Origin: Bacteroidota bacterium
Lineage (GTDB): Bacteria > Bacteroidota > Bacteroidia > UKL13-3
NCBI GenBank assembly: GCA_027482225.1
Contig: JAIXWD010000016.1
Location: forward strand, 206,050-270,049
Length of the DNA: 64,000 bases
Direction of reading: 5' to 3'
The translations under genes were made by a program, and so were the position numbers. A model generated the notes under the pieces. It saw nothing but the letters and a program-made list of their open reading frames with translations. It had not been told where the DNA came from and made no database searches. This document shows, one piece after another, positions 1-8,899 of this stretch. The number at the start of each line of letters is the position of its first letter. Position 1 is the stretch's first letter.

Positions 1-1233
1 GACGCGAGCATTAAAAGTTGGTATGTTGCCAAGTATTTGGGTATAAAAAAAGATGCCTTGTATAATGAGCAAATTTTAAAACGTATTGATGCCCGATTAA
101 GTCAGTTGTCATATATTCAAACAACTCGCCCATCTCTAATATATTTTGTTGGTGCAACAGCTAAACCTGTTGTCTATTTAACTAATAAAAAAAGTAGTAG
201 CATTGATGGTATCATAGGTTTTGCTCCGAGTAGTGATAATAATAAAGATAAATTGCTAATTACAGGGGAGGCTAATTTGAAATTGCATAATTTATTTGGT
301 ACTGGAAAAGGTTTTGATTTGGCATACAGGAGTTTTTTAAGTGGCTCACAAGAGCTAAAAACACGTATTACTTGGCCTTATATTGCTCGAAGTAATATTG
401 GGGTTGATTATGAATTAAACTTGTTGAAATTTGATAGTACTTTTTTAGATGTAAAGCATGATTTAGGCATTCAATATAGATTTGTTGGTAGCGATTATAT
501 TAAGTTGTTTTACATTATACAAAATACATCATTGTTAAACATTGATACCAATGCCATAAGAATTACAAAAGCCCTACCTGTATCAAATGATTTAAAAGTA
601 AATTTATATGGATTGAGTGCCAAAGTTGTGCGATACGATTATTACTTAAATCCCAGAAAAGGTTTTGGATTTGATGTTTCTGCAGCCGTTGGATCAAAAC
701 AAATTATACGGAATCCCACGGTAGATGCAATTAAGTTAACCCAAACTGATGGTTCAGTAAAAAGTTTATATGATAGCAAAAAGTTGTCCTCCACACAGTA
801 CAGGTTATTGTTTAAAGGAGATGTGTTTGTACCCCTTACTCAGCGAAGTACCATAAGGGTTGAAGGTAATTTCGGTCATGTGCAAAGTCCTGTGTTGTTT
901 TTTAGTGAGTTATTCAGACTTGGTGGAATTCGTTCATTAAAAGGGTTCGATGAACAGGCTATATTTGCTTCATCCTACGGAATAATAAACACAGAGATTA
1001 GATATTTGTTGCAACAAAATAGCCATGTTATGTTATTTTGGAATGGAGCATGGTATCAAAATACAATCAGAAAACCAATTATAGAAGACACTCCCTTTGG
1101 TTTTGGTGCCGGGTTGAATTTTGAAACAGGAGCTGGGATCTTTTCTTTATATTATGCTGTAGGTAAACAATTTAATAACAGTATAGAATTTAATAAGGCT
1201 AAAATACATTTTGGTTTTGTGAATTATTTTTAA
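1..1233 (+). CDS. BamA/TamA-like outer membrane protein, 5' end outside the window
   Basis: This is the C-terminal part of an Omp85-type outer-membrane beta-barrel protein; such proteins insert or translocate other proteins across the outer membrane. The frame is open from base 1, so the gene begins upstream; a TTG at 37 is only an internal codon. The first 70 or so residues look like the end of a POTRA domain. They are followed by alternating amphipathic strands typical of the surface-antigen barrel, including a GGIRSLKGF motif near residue 300 that resembles the conserved barrel motif around the lid loop. The chain ends in Phe, as outer-membrane barrels usually do. The stop codon is followed immediately by the next ATG, so the two genes are co-transcribed. 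Whether it is BamA itself or a TamA/patatin-linked paralogue cannot be told without the N-terminus. A second barrel insertase would not be surprising in this phylum. Confidence 0.75.
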   Translation, partial: DASIKSWYVAKYLGIKKDALYNEQILKRIDARLSQLSYIQTTRPSLIYFVGATAKPVVYLTNKKSSSIDGIIGFAPSSDNNKDKLLITGEANLKLHNLFGTGKGFDLAYRSFLSGSQELKTRITWPYIARSNIGVDYELNLLKFDSTFLDVKHDLGIQYRFVGSDYIKLFYIIQNTSLLNIDTNAIRITKALPVSNDLKVNLYGLSAKVVRYDYYLNPRKGFGFDVSAAVGSKQIIRNPTVDAIKLTQTDGSVKSLYDSKKLSSTQYRLLFKGDVFVPLTQRSTIRVEGNFGHVQSPVLFFSELFRLGGIRSLKGFDEQAIFASSYGIINTEIRYLLQQNSHVMLFWNGAWYQNTIRKPIIEDTPFGFGAGLNFETGAGIFSLYYAVGKQFNNSIEFNKAKIHFGFVNYF

Positions 1234-2202
1234 ATGAGATTAGTAATAATATATATCGTCATTCTATTTAACATGTTTGCATGTAAAAGTGTGTTAGCAC
1301 AAAATAATGCTGATAGTTTTAATTTTTCAGCTGATACAACTTATGTTAGCGATAGTCTATATACTGATAGTGTTTTTCAATCAACAATCTTTAGAAATAG
1401 AAGTTCTTATAGTTTGATGGATACATTAACTAATGATACCATACTTAATCGTATTTTTAAATCTTACGCGACCATAAATAACCAATATATTGAACGTAAA
1501 ACCGCACGTAAAAATTTACCCACTGTTAAAGAAATTAAGCTCCGCGATGTAGATCAAAACAAATGGAAGTTCATTGCGATCATTTTTATTTTGGCTTATG
1601 TTGCTTTTGTTCGTATATCCAATTCTAATAACTTTCGTACCTTTATTTTATCGGTATTCAATTTAAAGTTAAGTCGTAAAATTTGGGAAGATCAGCGGTC
1701 TTTCTTTGGTTTTGTGATTATTCAGCTTTTTGCAATTTACCTTTTTATTGCAGCCTTGTTTATTACCAATTACATGGAGCTAAAGCATTTACTTTATTTC
1801 GAAAACTACAAAATTCAGTTTGGTTTGGTAATCATAGTATTAACATTGGTATATTTAGCAAAGTTTCTGCTTCACTATATTTTAGGTGTATTATTGCAAA
1901 TGAAAAATTTAGCTGTTGGTTTTGTTAGCAATACCATATCAGTAAATAACTTTGTAGCATTAGTTATTTTCCCAGTAACAGTTTTTAGCATATACGCAAA
2001 TAATGCCTTTTTAGCTGTTGTGCTTTCACAAGCCATTATCGCAATTTTCTTTTTTAGCGTGGTTTATCGAGTTATTCGGATTCTGCTTTTAAGTAATAGT
2101 TTTTTCAGTTTCCCAACATTTTATTTATTTCTTTATCTTTGCGCACTTGAAATAGCACCTTGGTTTATTATTGTTAAATTTTTAAACAATTATCACTCTT
2201 GA
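1234..2202 (+). CDS. DUF4271 inner-membrane protein
   Basis: A 322-residue protein with an N-terminal signal-like hydrophobic stretch ending near residue 22 (LAQ). A polar Ser/Thr/Asp-rich periplasmic segment runs to about residue 105, followed by about six predicted transmembrane helices to the C-terminus. This architecture matches the Bacteroidota-specific DUF4271 family, whose function is unknown. The ATG abuts the stop of the barrel gene, and its own stop overlaps the start of hemD by 4 bases (TTGA), so the three genes are translationally coupled. DUF4271 next to uroporphyrinogen-III synthase and upstream of T9SS genes is, as I recall, a recurrent Bacteroidota arrangement, which hints at an envelope role, but the sequence does not show one. 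Confidence 0.75.
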   Translation: MRLVIIYIVILFNMFACKSVLAQNNADSFNFSADTTYVSDSLYTDSVFQSTIFRNRSSYSLMDTLTNDTILNRIFKSYATINNQYIERKTARKNLPTVKEIKLRDVDQNKWKFIAIIFILAYVAFVRISNSNNFRTFILSVFNLKLSRKIWEDQRSFFGFVIIQLFAIYLFIAALFITNYMELKHLLYFENYKIQFGLVIIVLTLVYLAKFLLHYILGVLLQMKNLAVGFVSNTISVNNFVALVIFPVTVFSIYANNAFLAVVLSQAIIAIFFFSVVYRVIRILLLSNSFFSFPTFYLFLYLCALEIAPWFIIVKFLNNYHS

Positions 2203-2957
2203 AAAACGCCAAAATAAAAAGTATTATTATTTCTCAACCCAAACCGGAGTCTGACAAGTCACCGTACTTTGAGTTAGCCAAGCGTTTAAGCTTAAAGATG
2301 GATTTTAGACCTTTTATTACAGTGTCACCAATTCCTTACAAAGAGTTTAAAACCCAAAAGGTTAATATTTTAGATTACACAGCTATTATCCTTAACTCCC
2401 GGAATTCGGTTGACCATTTCTTTAGAATGTGTATCGAGGCTAAAATCGAGATGCCTCCTGAAACTAAGTATTTTTGTGTAAACGATAGTATTGCAAATTA
2501 TTTAGCTAAGTACATTCAAGTACGCAAGCGTAAGGTATTTACTGGTAAATCTACCGAAACAGAGTTGTTAAATGTGATTAAAAACCACCCTACCGAAAAC
2601 TATCTTTTCCCTTGTAGTGACTGGCGAAAGCCAGACATCGAAAAGTTTATGAAGAAGAATAAGTTTAAATATAAAGAAGCATTCTTCTATCTAATTGTTT
2701 CCTCTGATTTAAGCGATTTAACCAATGTAAACTACGATATTATATGCTTTTTTAGCCCAGCTGATATCCGTTCTTTATTCGAAAATTTCCCTGAATTTAA
2801 ACAAAATAATACCCTTATTGCTGCTTGGGGGGCAACAACAGTTAAAGCAATTATTGATGCTAAATTAAAGGTAAATATAATGGCTCCAAGCCCTGAAAGC
2901 CCAAGTATGATAATGGCTTTGGATAAGCACATCGAATCTCACAATAAGAAAATGTAA
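2199..2957 (+). CDS. hemD: uroporphyrinogen-III synthase
   Basis: HemD cyclises hydroxymethylbilane to uroporphyrinogen III, the branch-point tetrapyrrole for haem and sirohaem; it acts in the cytoplasm. The 252-residue length and the two-lobed alpha/beta pattern fit the family. The beginning (KSIIISQPKPES) is the usual start of the Bacteroidota version, and the C-terminal lobe has the AAWGATTVKA and APSPESPS segments typical of the enzyme. Overall sequence conservation in HemD is low, so the call rests on pattern and context. Translation must begin at a TTG (2199) that overlaps the TGA of the DUF4271 gene; no in-frame ATG lies early enough to keep the conserved N-terminus. A strong terminator follows at 2979. 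Confidence 0.8.
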   Translation: MKNAKIKSIIISQPKPESDKSPYFELAKRLSLKMDFRPFITVSPIPYKEFKTQKVNILDYTAIILNSRNSVDHFFRMCIEAKIEMPPETKYFCVNDSIANYLAKYIQVRKRKVFTGKSTETELLNVIKNHPTENYLFPCSDWRKPDIEKFMKKNKFKYKEAFFYLIVSSDLSDLTNVNYDIICFFSPADIRSLFENFPEFKQNNTLIAAWGATTVKAIIDAKLKVNIMAPSPESPSMIMALDKHIESHNKKM

Positions 2958-2978
2958 CTTGATGTAACATTACTTTTA

Positions 2979-3008
2979 AGCGGCAACACCAGTGTTGTCG
3001 CTTTTTTT
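2979..3008 (+). terminator. Rho-independent terminator after hemD
   Basis: An 11-bp stem, 2979-2989 pairing with 2992-3002 with one G-T pair (the innermost pair probably opens to give a four-base loop), is followed by seven T residues. It separates the hemD transcript from the T9SS genes. Confidence 0.85.
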
Positions 3009-3021
3009 GTTTTAAAAACCA

Positions 3022-3052
3022 TTTGACTTATTAAAATAATGTTGTATACTTG
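3022..3052 (+). promoter_or_regulatory. predicted Bacteroidota-type promoter for sprF/porP
   Basis: TTTG at 3022-3025, a 19-base spacer, then TATACTTG at 3045-3052. This fits the Bacteroidota housekeeping sigma consensus (TTG near -33, TAnnTTTG near -7) with one mismatch. It lies directly after the hemD terminator and 34 bases before the sprF start. Confidence 0.55.
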
Positions 3053-3086
3053 TTAATCAAAAATAAAACAACACTACTTTAATCGC

Positions 3087-4043
3087 ATGAAGAAACTACT
3101 ACTAGGCATATTATTGGCAACCGGTGCAAGTTCTGTCTTTGCTCAGCAAGATGCGCAATTCACGCAGTTCTTCCGCAATAAACTTAATTATAATTCGGCT
3201 TTTGCAGGAAGTGAAGATGGGAAAATTTGTGCCTCGCTTTTATATCGTACACAGTGGTTAGGCTTCGGCTCTAAAGAAAAAGGTCAAAGCCCATCAACTT
3301 TTGGTGGCAACGTACATGCTCCGCTATTGGGCGGAAAGTTAGGTTTAGGTTTAAATATCTTTAGCGATAATCAAGGTTTTGAAAGTACTTTAACGCCAAC
3401 AATTTCTGTAGCATATCACCATACTTTCCAAAATCAACATAAGTTATCGGGTGGTATTGGCATCGGTTTTATTCAAAAATCACTTGATGGAGGTAAGCTT
3501 AAACCACAAAATGATGGTGACAAAGCGATACCAAACAGTTTAGTTAACGGAAATGCCTTGGATTTGAACTTCGGTATATATTACCAAATTCCATCAATTG
3601 CCGGATTTGATAAGGTTTATGCAAGCTTATCAGGTACGCATTTAAATCAGGCACAAGTTAATTATGGACCAATAAAATATAATGCAACCATGCACTATTA
3701 TTTAATGCTTGGTGGTGTTTATGATATGGGTACATTTACTATTGAGCCCAATATTTTTGTTAAAAATGCGATAAAAACTTCACTTGATTTAAATGTAATG
3801 ACAACCTATAATGGAAATATATTAGGAGGTATAACTTACCGTTCGGTAGACGCATTGGCATTGCTTGCGGGTTATAAATTTTCTGATGTATCAAGCGCTA
3901 TGGTATCTTATGATTTAACAACAAGTAAGCTATCACAGTTTAGTAATGGTACAGTAGAAATTAGCTACAGACATTGTTTTGGATTTAAAACAGAGCCTCC
4001 AGTAAAAACCATAAGACCAATTTATACACCAAGATTTTTATAG
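3087..4043 (+). CDS. sprF: PorP/SprF family type IX secretion outer-membrane protein
   Basis: PorP/SprF proteins are outer-membrane beta-barrels that work with the T9SS, in some cases anchoring or guiding specific cargo. The 318-residue protein has a signal peptide (cleavage after SVFAQ, about residue 19). The family opening then follows, with QDAQFTQFF and an N-x-AFAGS segment, and strand after strand of a small barrel (GLGLNIFSDNQG, GGIGIGF, ISYRHCFGF). It lies 119 bases upstream of gldK, the usual position for the copy linked to the core operon. Its own promoter is at 3022, and a second predicted promoter precedes gldK. Genomes in this phylum carry many paralogues, so the porP or sprF label describes the family rather than strict orthology. 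Confidence 0.9.
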   Translation: MKKLLLGILLATGASSVFAQQDAQFTQFFRNKLNYNSAFAGSEDGKICASLLYRTQWLGFGSKEKGQSPSTFGGNVHAPLLGGKLGLGLNIFSDNQGFESTLTPTISVAYHHTFQNQHKLSGGIGIGFIQKSLDGGKLKPQNDGDKAIPNSLVNGNALDLNFGIYYQIPSIAGFDKVYASLSGTHLNQAQVNYGPIKYNATMHYYLMLGGVYDMGTFTIEPNIFVKNAIKTSLDLNVMTTYNGNILGGITYRSVDALALLAGYKFSDVSSAMVSYDLTTSKLSQFSNGTVEISYRHCFGFKTEPPVKTIRPIYTPRFL

Positions 4044-4102
4044 TGATTAACAATAAGTTAGCTGTGGTGAACGTTAAGAATCTAAAAAAAACTACAGCGA
4101 AG

Positions 4103-4132
4103 TTGTATTTTTAGTCAAATTATATAATTTTG
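4103..4132 (+). promoter_or_regulatory. predicted promoter before gldK
   Basis: TTG at 4103-4105, 19 bases, then TAATTTTG at 4125-4132, a perfect match to TAnnTTTG. It sits 30 bases before the gldK ATG in the sprF-gldK gap and suggests that gldKLMN can be transcribed independently of sprF. Confidence 0.6.
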
Positions 4133-4162
4133 CCTTATTAAAACTAACTATATCATTCCAAA

Positions 4163-5464
4163 ATGAAAAACATCAAATGGTTTATATCAGCCCTAATTTT
4201 AGGTACATTGTTCGGCTGCGGCATGAGCAGTGACAAGGGCGAACTAACCGGTGTACCAGGAAGAAGAACATGGTTTCACCCACAACCTTATGGAACAATT
4301 TACGTTCCTTCAGGATCAATTCATGTGGGTGCCAATGAGCAAGACATCCCAATGGCTCAAATTGCCCCAAATAGGCAAATAACCATTACATCTTTTTACA
4401 TGGATGAAACAGAGATTACAAACAACGAATATCGTCAGTTCGTATATTGGGTTCAAGATTCTTTGTTCAGAAATAAACTTGCCGAAAACAATCCTGAGAA
4501 GTATTTTTTCCCACTACCTGAGGGTGAAGAGGACGAATCTATGCGTGGGTTGAATTGGGAAGAGAAAATAGACGAGGAAGATGTTAAAGCAACAGAAGAT
4601 ATTAAAAACTTCTTTTATAACCAAGCTGAAACTTACTACAAAGTGAAGCAAATTGATGTTAGAAAGCTAGTGTATAGTTATGATTTTATTGATCAACGTG
4701 CTGCTGCTCAAGTAAAACGTCAAAACTGGAAAAATGTAAACCGTGCTGATTTCAAAAAGAAAAAAGAAGTAGAGATATACCCTGATACATTGGTATTTAT
4801 TCGCGATTACACTTATTCATACAATGACCCAATGACTCAGGTTTATTTCTGGCATCCAAAATATGATGATTATCCTGTTGTCGGTGTTAATTGGCATCAA
4901 GCAAATGCATTTTGTGATTGGAGAACAAAATATCTAAATTCATTCTATGCAGATATTCTTGAAAATACTGTAACGAGTTTCCGTTTGCCTACAGAATATG
5001 AGTGGGAGTACGCTGCTCGTGGAGGTCGTGATCAAACTATGTATCCATGGGGTGGCCCATATATTCGCAATGCCAAAGGATGTGCACTTGCTAACTTTAA
5101 ACCAGGTCGTGGTGAATATAGTTCTGATGGTGGGGTTTATCCTATACGTGTGGCATCATACTTTCCAAATGATTTTGGTTTGTATGATATGGCAGGCAAT
5201 TTAGCAGAGTGGACTAGTACAGCATACGCTGAATCAGGGAATTTATTTACTCATGACTTAAATCCTGATTTTCAGTATGATGCGAAAGAAAGTGATCCTG
5301 AAACTCTTAAACGTAAAACTATACGTGGTGGGTCTTGGAAAGATGTAGCATACTTCGTGCAAAACGGTTCTCGTTCATACGAATATCAAGACAGTTGTAA
5401 TTCTTATGTAGGATTCCGTTGCGTAATGAGTTACATTGGACGTTCAAATCGTGACAAAAATTAA
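4163..5464 (+). CDS. gldK: type IX secretion lipoprotein GldK/PorK
   Basis: GldK/PorK is an outer-membrane-tethered lipoprotein that forms a periplasmic ring with GldN/PorN in the T9SS. The 433-residue protein has a lipobox (LFGC) with Cys19. A formylglycine-generating-enzyme-like (SUMF1) fold follows, with MDETEITNNEYRQF near residue 76, VNWHQANAFCDWR, FRLPTEYEWEYAARGG, GLYDMAGNLAEW and RGGSW, ending in GFRCVMS. An acidic, charged insertion at roughly residues 115-200 separates the first block from the rest, as in other GldK proteins. The protein is structural here; no sulfatase substrate is nearby. It is the first gene of a gldK-L-M-N operon and has a good promoter at 4103. Confidence 0.95.
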   Translation: MKNIKWFISALILGTLFGCGMSSDKGELTGVPGRRTWFHPQPYGTIYVPSGSIHVGANEQDIPMAQIAPNRQITITSFYMDETEITNNEYRQFVYWVQDSLFRNKLAENNPEKYFFPLPEGEEDESMRGLNWEEKIDEEDVKATEDIKNFFYNQAETYYKVKQIDVRKLVYSYDFIDQRAAAQVKRQNWKNVNRADFKKKKEVEIYPDTLVFIRDYTYSYNDPMTQVYFWHPKYDDYPVVGVNWHQANAFCDWRTKYLNSFYADILENTVTSFRLPTEYEWEYAARGGRDQTMYPWGGPYIRNAKGCALANFKPGRGEYSSDGGVYPIRVASYFPNDFGLYDMAGNLAEWTSTAYAESGNLFTHDLNPDFQYDAKESDPETLKRKTIRGGSWKDVAYFVQNGSRSYEYQDSCNSYVGFRCVMSYIGRSNRDKN

Positions 5465-5526
5465 TAATACATAAAAACAACAATTATAATAAATTAAAAT
5501 TAACCTTTTAAAAACAGATTTCTAAC

Positions 5527-6339
5527 ATGTCAAGTTCAAAAAGTATCTTCGAAAGCGAAAAATTTAAAAAAATAATGGCCAAAGTATACGGACTTGGGGC
5601 CGCGGTTGTAATTGTGGGAGCATTATTTAAAATATTGCATTGGCCAGGTGCAGATGTGATGTTAATGGTGGGTTTATTAACTGAAGCATTTCTATTTACA
5701 ATTTCTGCATTTGAACCTTTACACAAAGAAACTGATTGGACTTTGGTTTATCCAGAATTAGCAGGTTTAGATTCTACTGAAAAAGGAAAAAAAAGCGCTG
5801 CATCAGGTACAGTTTCTCAACAGTTAGATAAAATGATGGAAGAAGCCAAAGTTGGTCCAGAGTTAATTCAAAGTTTGGGAAATGGTTTGAAAAGTTTGAA
5901 TGAGAATGTAACAAATTTAAAAGATTTATCATCTGCTGCGGTTGCAACTGATGAGTACACAAAAAGTGTTCAAAATGCTGCAGTATCAGTTAATGGAATA
6001 AGTAGCTCATACGCAAAAGCTGTTGATGCTATCGGTGGATTAGTTACAGCTTCTGAAGGTTCAAAAGAGTACGGAGCTCAAATTGATAGAATGACCAAAA
6101 ATTTAAGCTCGCTAAATGCAGTTTATGAATTGGAAATTACTGAATCGAATAACCACTTGAAGTCTATAAACGAATTCGTTGGTAACCTATCTAAAGTAGT
6201 GAATAATCTGTCTGAAACACAATCAGAAACAGAAAACTTCAAAAATGAAATGGGTAAACTTTCAACCAATTTAACTGCCCTAAACAATGTTTATGGTAAT
6301 ATGTTAGCTGCAATGAATGTTAATCGTTCTTCTAACTAA
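5527..6339 (+). CDS. gldL: type IX secretion motor membrane protein GldL/PorL
   Basis: GldL forms the inner-membrane pentamer that, with GldM dimers, turns the proton-motive force into motion to power secretion and gliding. The 270-residue protein has two closely spaced transmembrane helices at about residues 18-36 and 43-63. Between and within them lie the family residues: Lys35 and His38 in ALFKILHWPGAD, and a membrane-embedded Glu53 in GLLTEAFLF, which I take to be the candidate proton-pathway acid. The rest is a long cytoplasmic region predicted to be mostly helical (residues 95-265). It lies 62 bases after gldK in a gap with no terminator, so it is in the same operon. Confidence 0.95.
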   Translation: MSSSKSIFESEKFKKIMAKVYGLGAAVVIVGALFKILHWPGADVMLMVGLLTEAFLFTISAFEPLHKETDWTLVYPELAGLDSTEKGKKSAASGTVSQQLDKMMEEAKVGPELIQSLGNGLKSLNENVTNLKDLSSAAVATDEYTKSVQNAAVSVNGISSSYAKAVDAIGGLVTASEGSKEYGAQIDRMTKNLSSLNAVYELEITESNNHLKSINEFVGNLSKVVNNLSETQSETENFKNEMGKLSTNLTALNNVYGNMLAAMNVNRSSN

Positions 6340-6401
6340 TTATATTTAGTTATAATAAATTTTCGATTCAATAATTACTAAATTAAGGGAGAATATAAAA
6401 G

Positions 6402-7991
6402 ATGTCAGATAGTAATGCATCACCAAGGCAGAAGATGATTAACATGATGTATCTCGTGTTAACAGCGCTATTAGCGTTAAATGTTTCTGCCGAAATCCTG
6501 AAAGCCTTCCACTTGGTGGAGGTAAGTATGGTAAGAGCTAGTGAGAATATAGATATAAAGAATAAAGAAACTTTAACAGCCATAGCTAAATACAAGGCCG
6601 ATCACCCAACTGATCCTATTGCAATAGATTTAGAAGGCAAGGCAAAGCAAGCTTCTGAAATTTCTAAAGAAGCCATAAAATATTTCCATGATTTAAAAGA
6701 GGAACTTGTTACTGCTACCGGTGGTAGACACGAAGATACCAATGGCGATGGTAAAACTGATGACGAGGAGCTTATTGGTGCAAGTAATACCGAAATTCAT
6801 GCAAACATGATGATTGTTCAAAAAAGGGGCGAAGAGGTTAAGAAAAAGATTAATGATACCCGTGAGAAATTCTTAGCTTTAATGCCTGCGGATAAAAAGT
6901 CATTTATAAAAAGTGATTTAGTTACCCCAGACCCTCCACCACATGAAGGTGTTAAAATTTCATGGGAATCACAAATGTTTGAACATACACCTTTGGCTGC
7001 TGTTTCTACTTTACTAACCAAAATTGAAAACGACATTAAAAACACTGAAACACAAGTTTTAGATTATTTCCGTTCAAATTTAACAGGTGATGTTATTGTT
7101 ATTGACAATTTCAAAGCTCAAGTTATTCCTACAAATGGTACATACGTTTCTGTTGGTAGTAAATATGCAGCTGATATTTTTCTTGCTGCTGCTTCATCAA
7201 AATCTGATGCAACTGTTTCTGTTAATGGCCGTGAGATAAAAAGTGAAGAAGGTATTGGTAAATTTGAAACATCACCAGGTAGCGAAGGAGAACAAAAGTT
7301 CAAGGGTATTATTACAACTAAACGTGCCTCTGGAAAAGTAGAACAATATCCATTTGAATTTGCCTTTACAGCAGTAAAACCAATTGCAGTAATTGCTGCA
7401 ACAAAAATGAATGTTGTATACATTGGTTTAGATAATCCAATTTCAGTTTCTGTTCCTGGATATGCAGCAAGTGATATAAGTGTAAGTTTGGATCCTTCTA
7501 GTGCAGGTCAATTAAAACCAGATCCTAAGCAAAAAGGTTCGTACTTGTTATCACTAAACAAATCTGCTAGCAAAGTAAAAGTTGTAGCATCTGTAAAAGA
7601 TAGAGGAACTGGAGCAACCAAAAAAATGGGTGAACAAGAATATCGTGTTCGTATGGTTCCAGATCCAATACCTGCTTTAGGAACAATTGAAGTTAGTGGT
7701 GGTGTTGCGGCTGCTCAAGTTAAAACACAAACTGTAGTTCGTGCTCCATTAAAGAATTTCGCATTCGATGGTGTTAATTATATTCCATACGAGTTTCAAT
7801 TTGTAATGATTCCTAAACGTGGAGGTGCTCCTATGGTTGAAAAAGGTAATGGACAAATGCTATCTTCTAATATGCAAAGCGCACTTGCCAGAGCGGTTAA
7901 AGGAGATAAAATCATTATTACTTCTATAAAAGTAAAAGGACCAGATGGTGCAAGACAATTGCCTACACCACTTGTTTTTGATGTTCAATAA
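6402..7991 (+). CDS. gldM: type IX secretion motor rod protein GldM/PorM
   Basis: GldM is a single-pass inner-membrane protein whose long periplasmic rod connects the GldL motor to the GldK-GldN ring. The 529-residue protein starts with the family signature SPRQKMINMMYLVLTALLAL: a short cytoplasmic N-terminus and one transmembrane helix that fits into the GldL ring. A helical D1 region to about residue 220 and three Ig-like beta domains follow, the last ending in LPTPLVFDVQ. A purine-rich AAGGGAGA lies 16-20 bases before the ATG, too far away to be a normal Shine-Dalgarno sequence. The gene is followed by gldN after four bases. Confidence 0.95.
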   Translation: MSDSNASPRQKMINMMYLVLTALLALNVSAEILKAFHLVEVSMVRASENIDIKNKETLTAIAKYKADHPTDPIAIDLEGKAKQASEISKEAIKYFHDLKEELVTATGGRHEDTNGDGKTDDEELIGASNTEIHANMMIVQKRGEEVKKKINDTREKFLALMPADKKSFIKSDLVTPDPPPHEGVKISWESQMFEHTPLAAVSTLLTKIENDIKNTETQVLDYFRSNLTGDVIVIDNFKAQVIPTNGTYVSVGSKYAADIFLAAASSKSDATVSVNGREIKSEEGIGKFETSPGSEGEQKFKGIITTKRASGKVEQYPFEFAFTAVKPIAVIAATKMNVVYIGLDNPISVSVPGYAASDISVSLDPSSAGQLKPDPKQKGSYLLSLNKSASKVKVVASVKDRGTGATKKMGEQEYRVRMVPDPIPALGTIEVSGGVAAAQVKTQTVVRAPLKNFAFDGVNYIPYEFQFVMIPKRGGAPMVEKGNGQMLSSNMQSALARAVKGDKIIITSIKVKGPDGARQLPTPLVFDVQ

Positions 7992-7995
7992 GATT

Positions 7996-8853
7996 ATGAA
8001 AAAGATAATATTTTTAGTAGTAGCCGCTTTAGCTGTTTTGCCTTCAATGGCGCAAGGTGTATATGACGATTTCATTTACACGCGTCAGGCAGTAACTGAA
8101 CGTAAAGTTGTTGATTGGCCTTATCTTAGAGAGGCTGATGTTTTATGGGCTAAACGAATTTGGCGCGTTGTTGATACTCGCGAAAAGCAAAATCAGCCTA
8201 TGCAATGGCCTAAAAACCCTTTAAATATTATCATTTATAATGCTATCGTTTCAGGAAAACTTACAGCATACAAAGATGATTCTTTGAATAGTTTCCGCAG
8301 TCCTGAGGAGTTTGTTAACTACTTTAGTGATAAAAAGCCAGATAAAAAATTAATAGATCCAAATGGTGATCCTGAGGACCCATCTAATTTTTACATGGAT
8401 ACAATCTTAATCAAGTTAGCTGCTACAGATATTAAAAAATATAAAGTTGTTGAAGATTGGATTTTCGATAAAAAAGAATCAAGAATGTATGTTCGTATTA
8501 TTGCTATTGCTCCAATTGTTGCTCCTAAAGTTGAGGGTGCTGAGATAGGTGAAGTTGAATGGGCATGGTTAAAATACCACAAAGATGTGAGTGATGCAGA
8601 TCCAGCTGACGTGAGAAGTATTCTTGTAAACATGGAAGTTTTTAACCGTCAAAATGACGCAGCACGTTTAACTTATGATGATTGGTTTGAACAACGTTTG
8701 TTCAGCAGTTACATTGTTAAAGAAGCAAATCCTTATGATGCTGCAATTAAAGAATTTTCTGATTTTAAAGATGATGGTGTAGCTGCTCTATTAGAGTCTG
8801 AAAGAATTAAAAATGAATTGTTCGAAAAAGAACATGACTTATGGGAGTACTAG
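7996..8853 (+). CDS. gldN: type IX secretion periplasmic ring protein GldN/PorN
   Basis: GldN/PorN binds GldK to form the large periplasmic ring under the outer membrane. I place the start at the ATG at 7996 because it gives a clean signal peptide (MKKIIFLVV..., cleavage after SMAQ); the frame is open back to 7945, but that extension lies inside gldM. The 285-residue product then shows the family features: YDDFIYTRQAVTERKVVDWPYLREADVLWAKRIWR read in pieces, followed by MQWPKNPLN, YKVVEDWIFDK and LTYDDWFEQRLFSSYIVKEAN near the C-terminus. It is the last gene of the operon and ends 19 bases before a strong bidirectional terminator. Confidence 0.95.
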   Translation: MKKIIFLVVAALAVLPSMAQGVYDDFIYTRQAVTERKVVDWPYLREADVLWAKRIWRVVDTREKQNQPMQWPKNPLNIIIYNAIVSGKLTAYKDDSLNSFRSPEEFVNYFSDKKPDKKLIDPNGDPEDPSNFYMDTILIKLAATDIKKYKVVEDWIFDKKESRMYVRIIAIAPIVAPKVEGAEIGEVEWAWLKYHKDVSDADPADVRSILVNMEVFNRQNDAARLTYDDWFEQRLFSSYIVKEANPYDAAIKEFSDFKDDGVAALLESERIKNELFEKEHDLWEY

Positions 8854-8872
8854 TGTTCTAAATAAAAAATTA

Positions 8873-8899
8873 AAACCCGAACATCGTTCGGGTTTTTTT
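8873..8899. terminator. bidirectional terminator between gldN and dtd
   Basis: A perfect 10-bp stem (8873-8882 with 8886-8895, three-base loop) is flanked by A-rich sequence on the left and T-rich sequence on the right. It can therefore end both the gldKLMN transcript and the convergent dtd transcript, whose stop codon it touches. Confidence 0.85.

Noticed and set aside
7118-7423. 101-codon open frame on the minus strand inside gldM
   Set aside because: Antisense to a conserved gene and without any recognisable protein feature.
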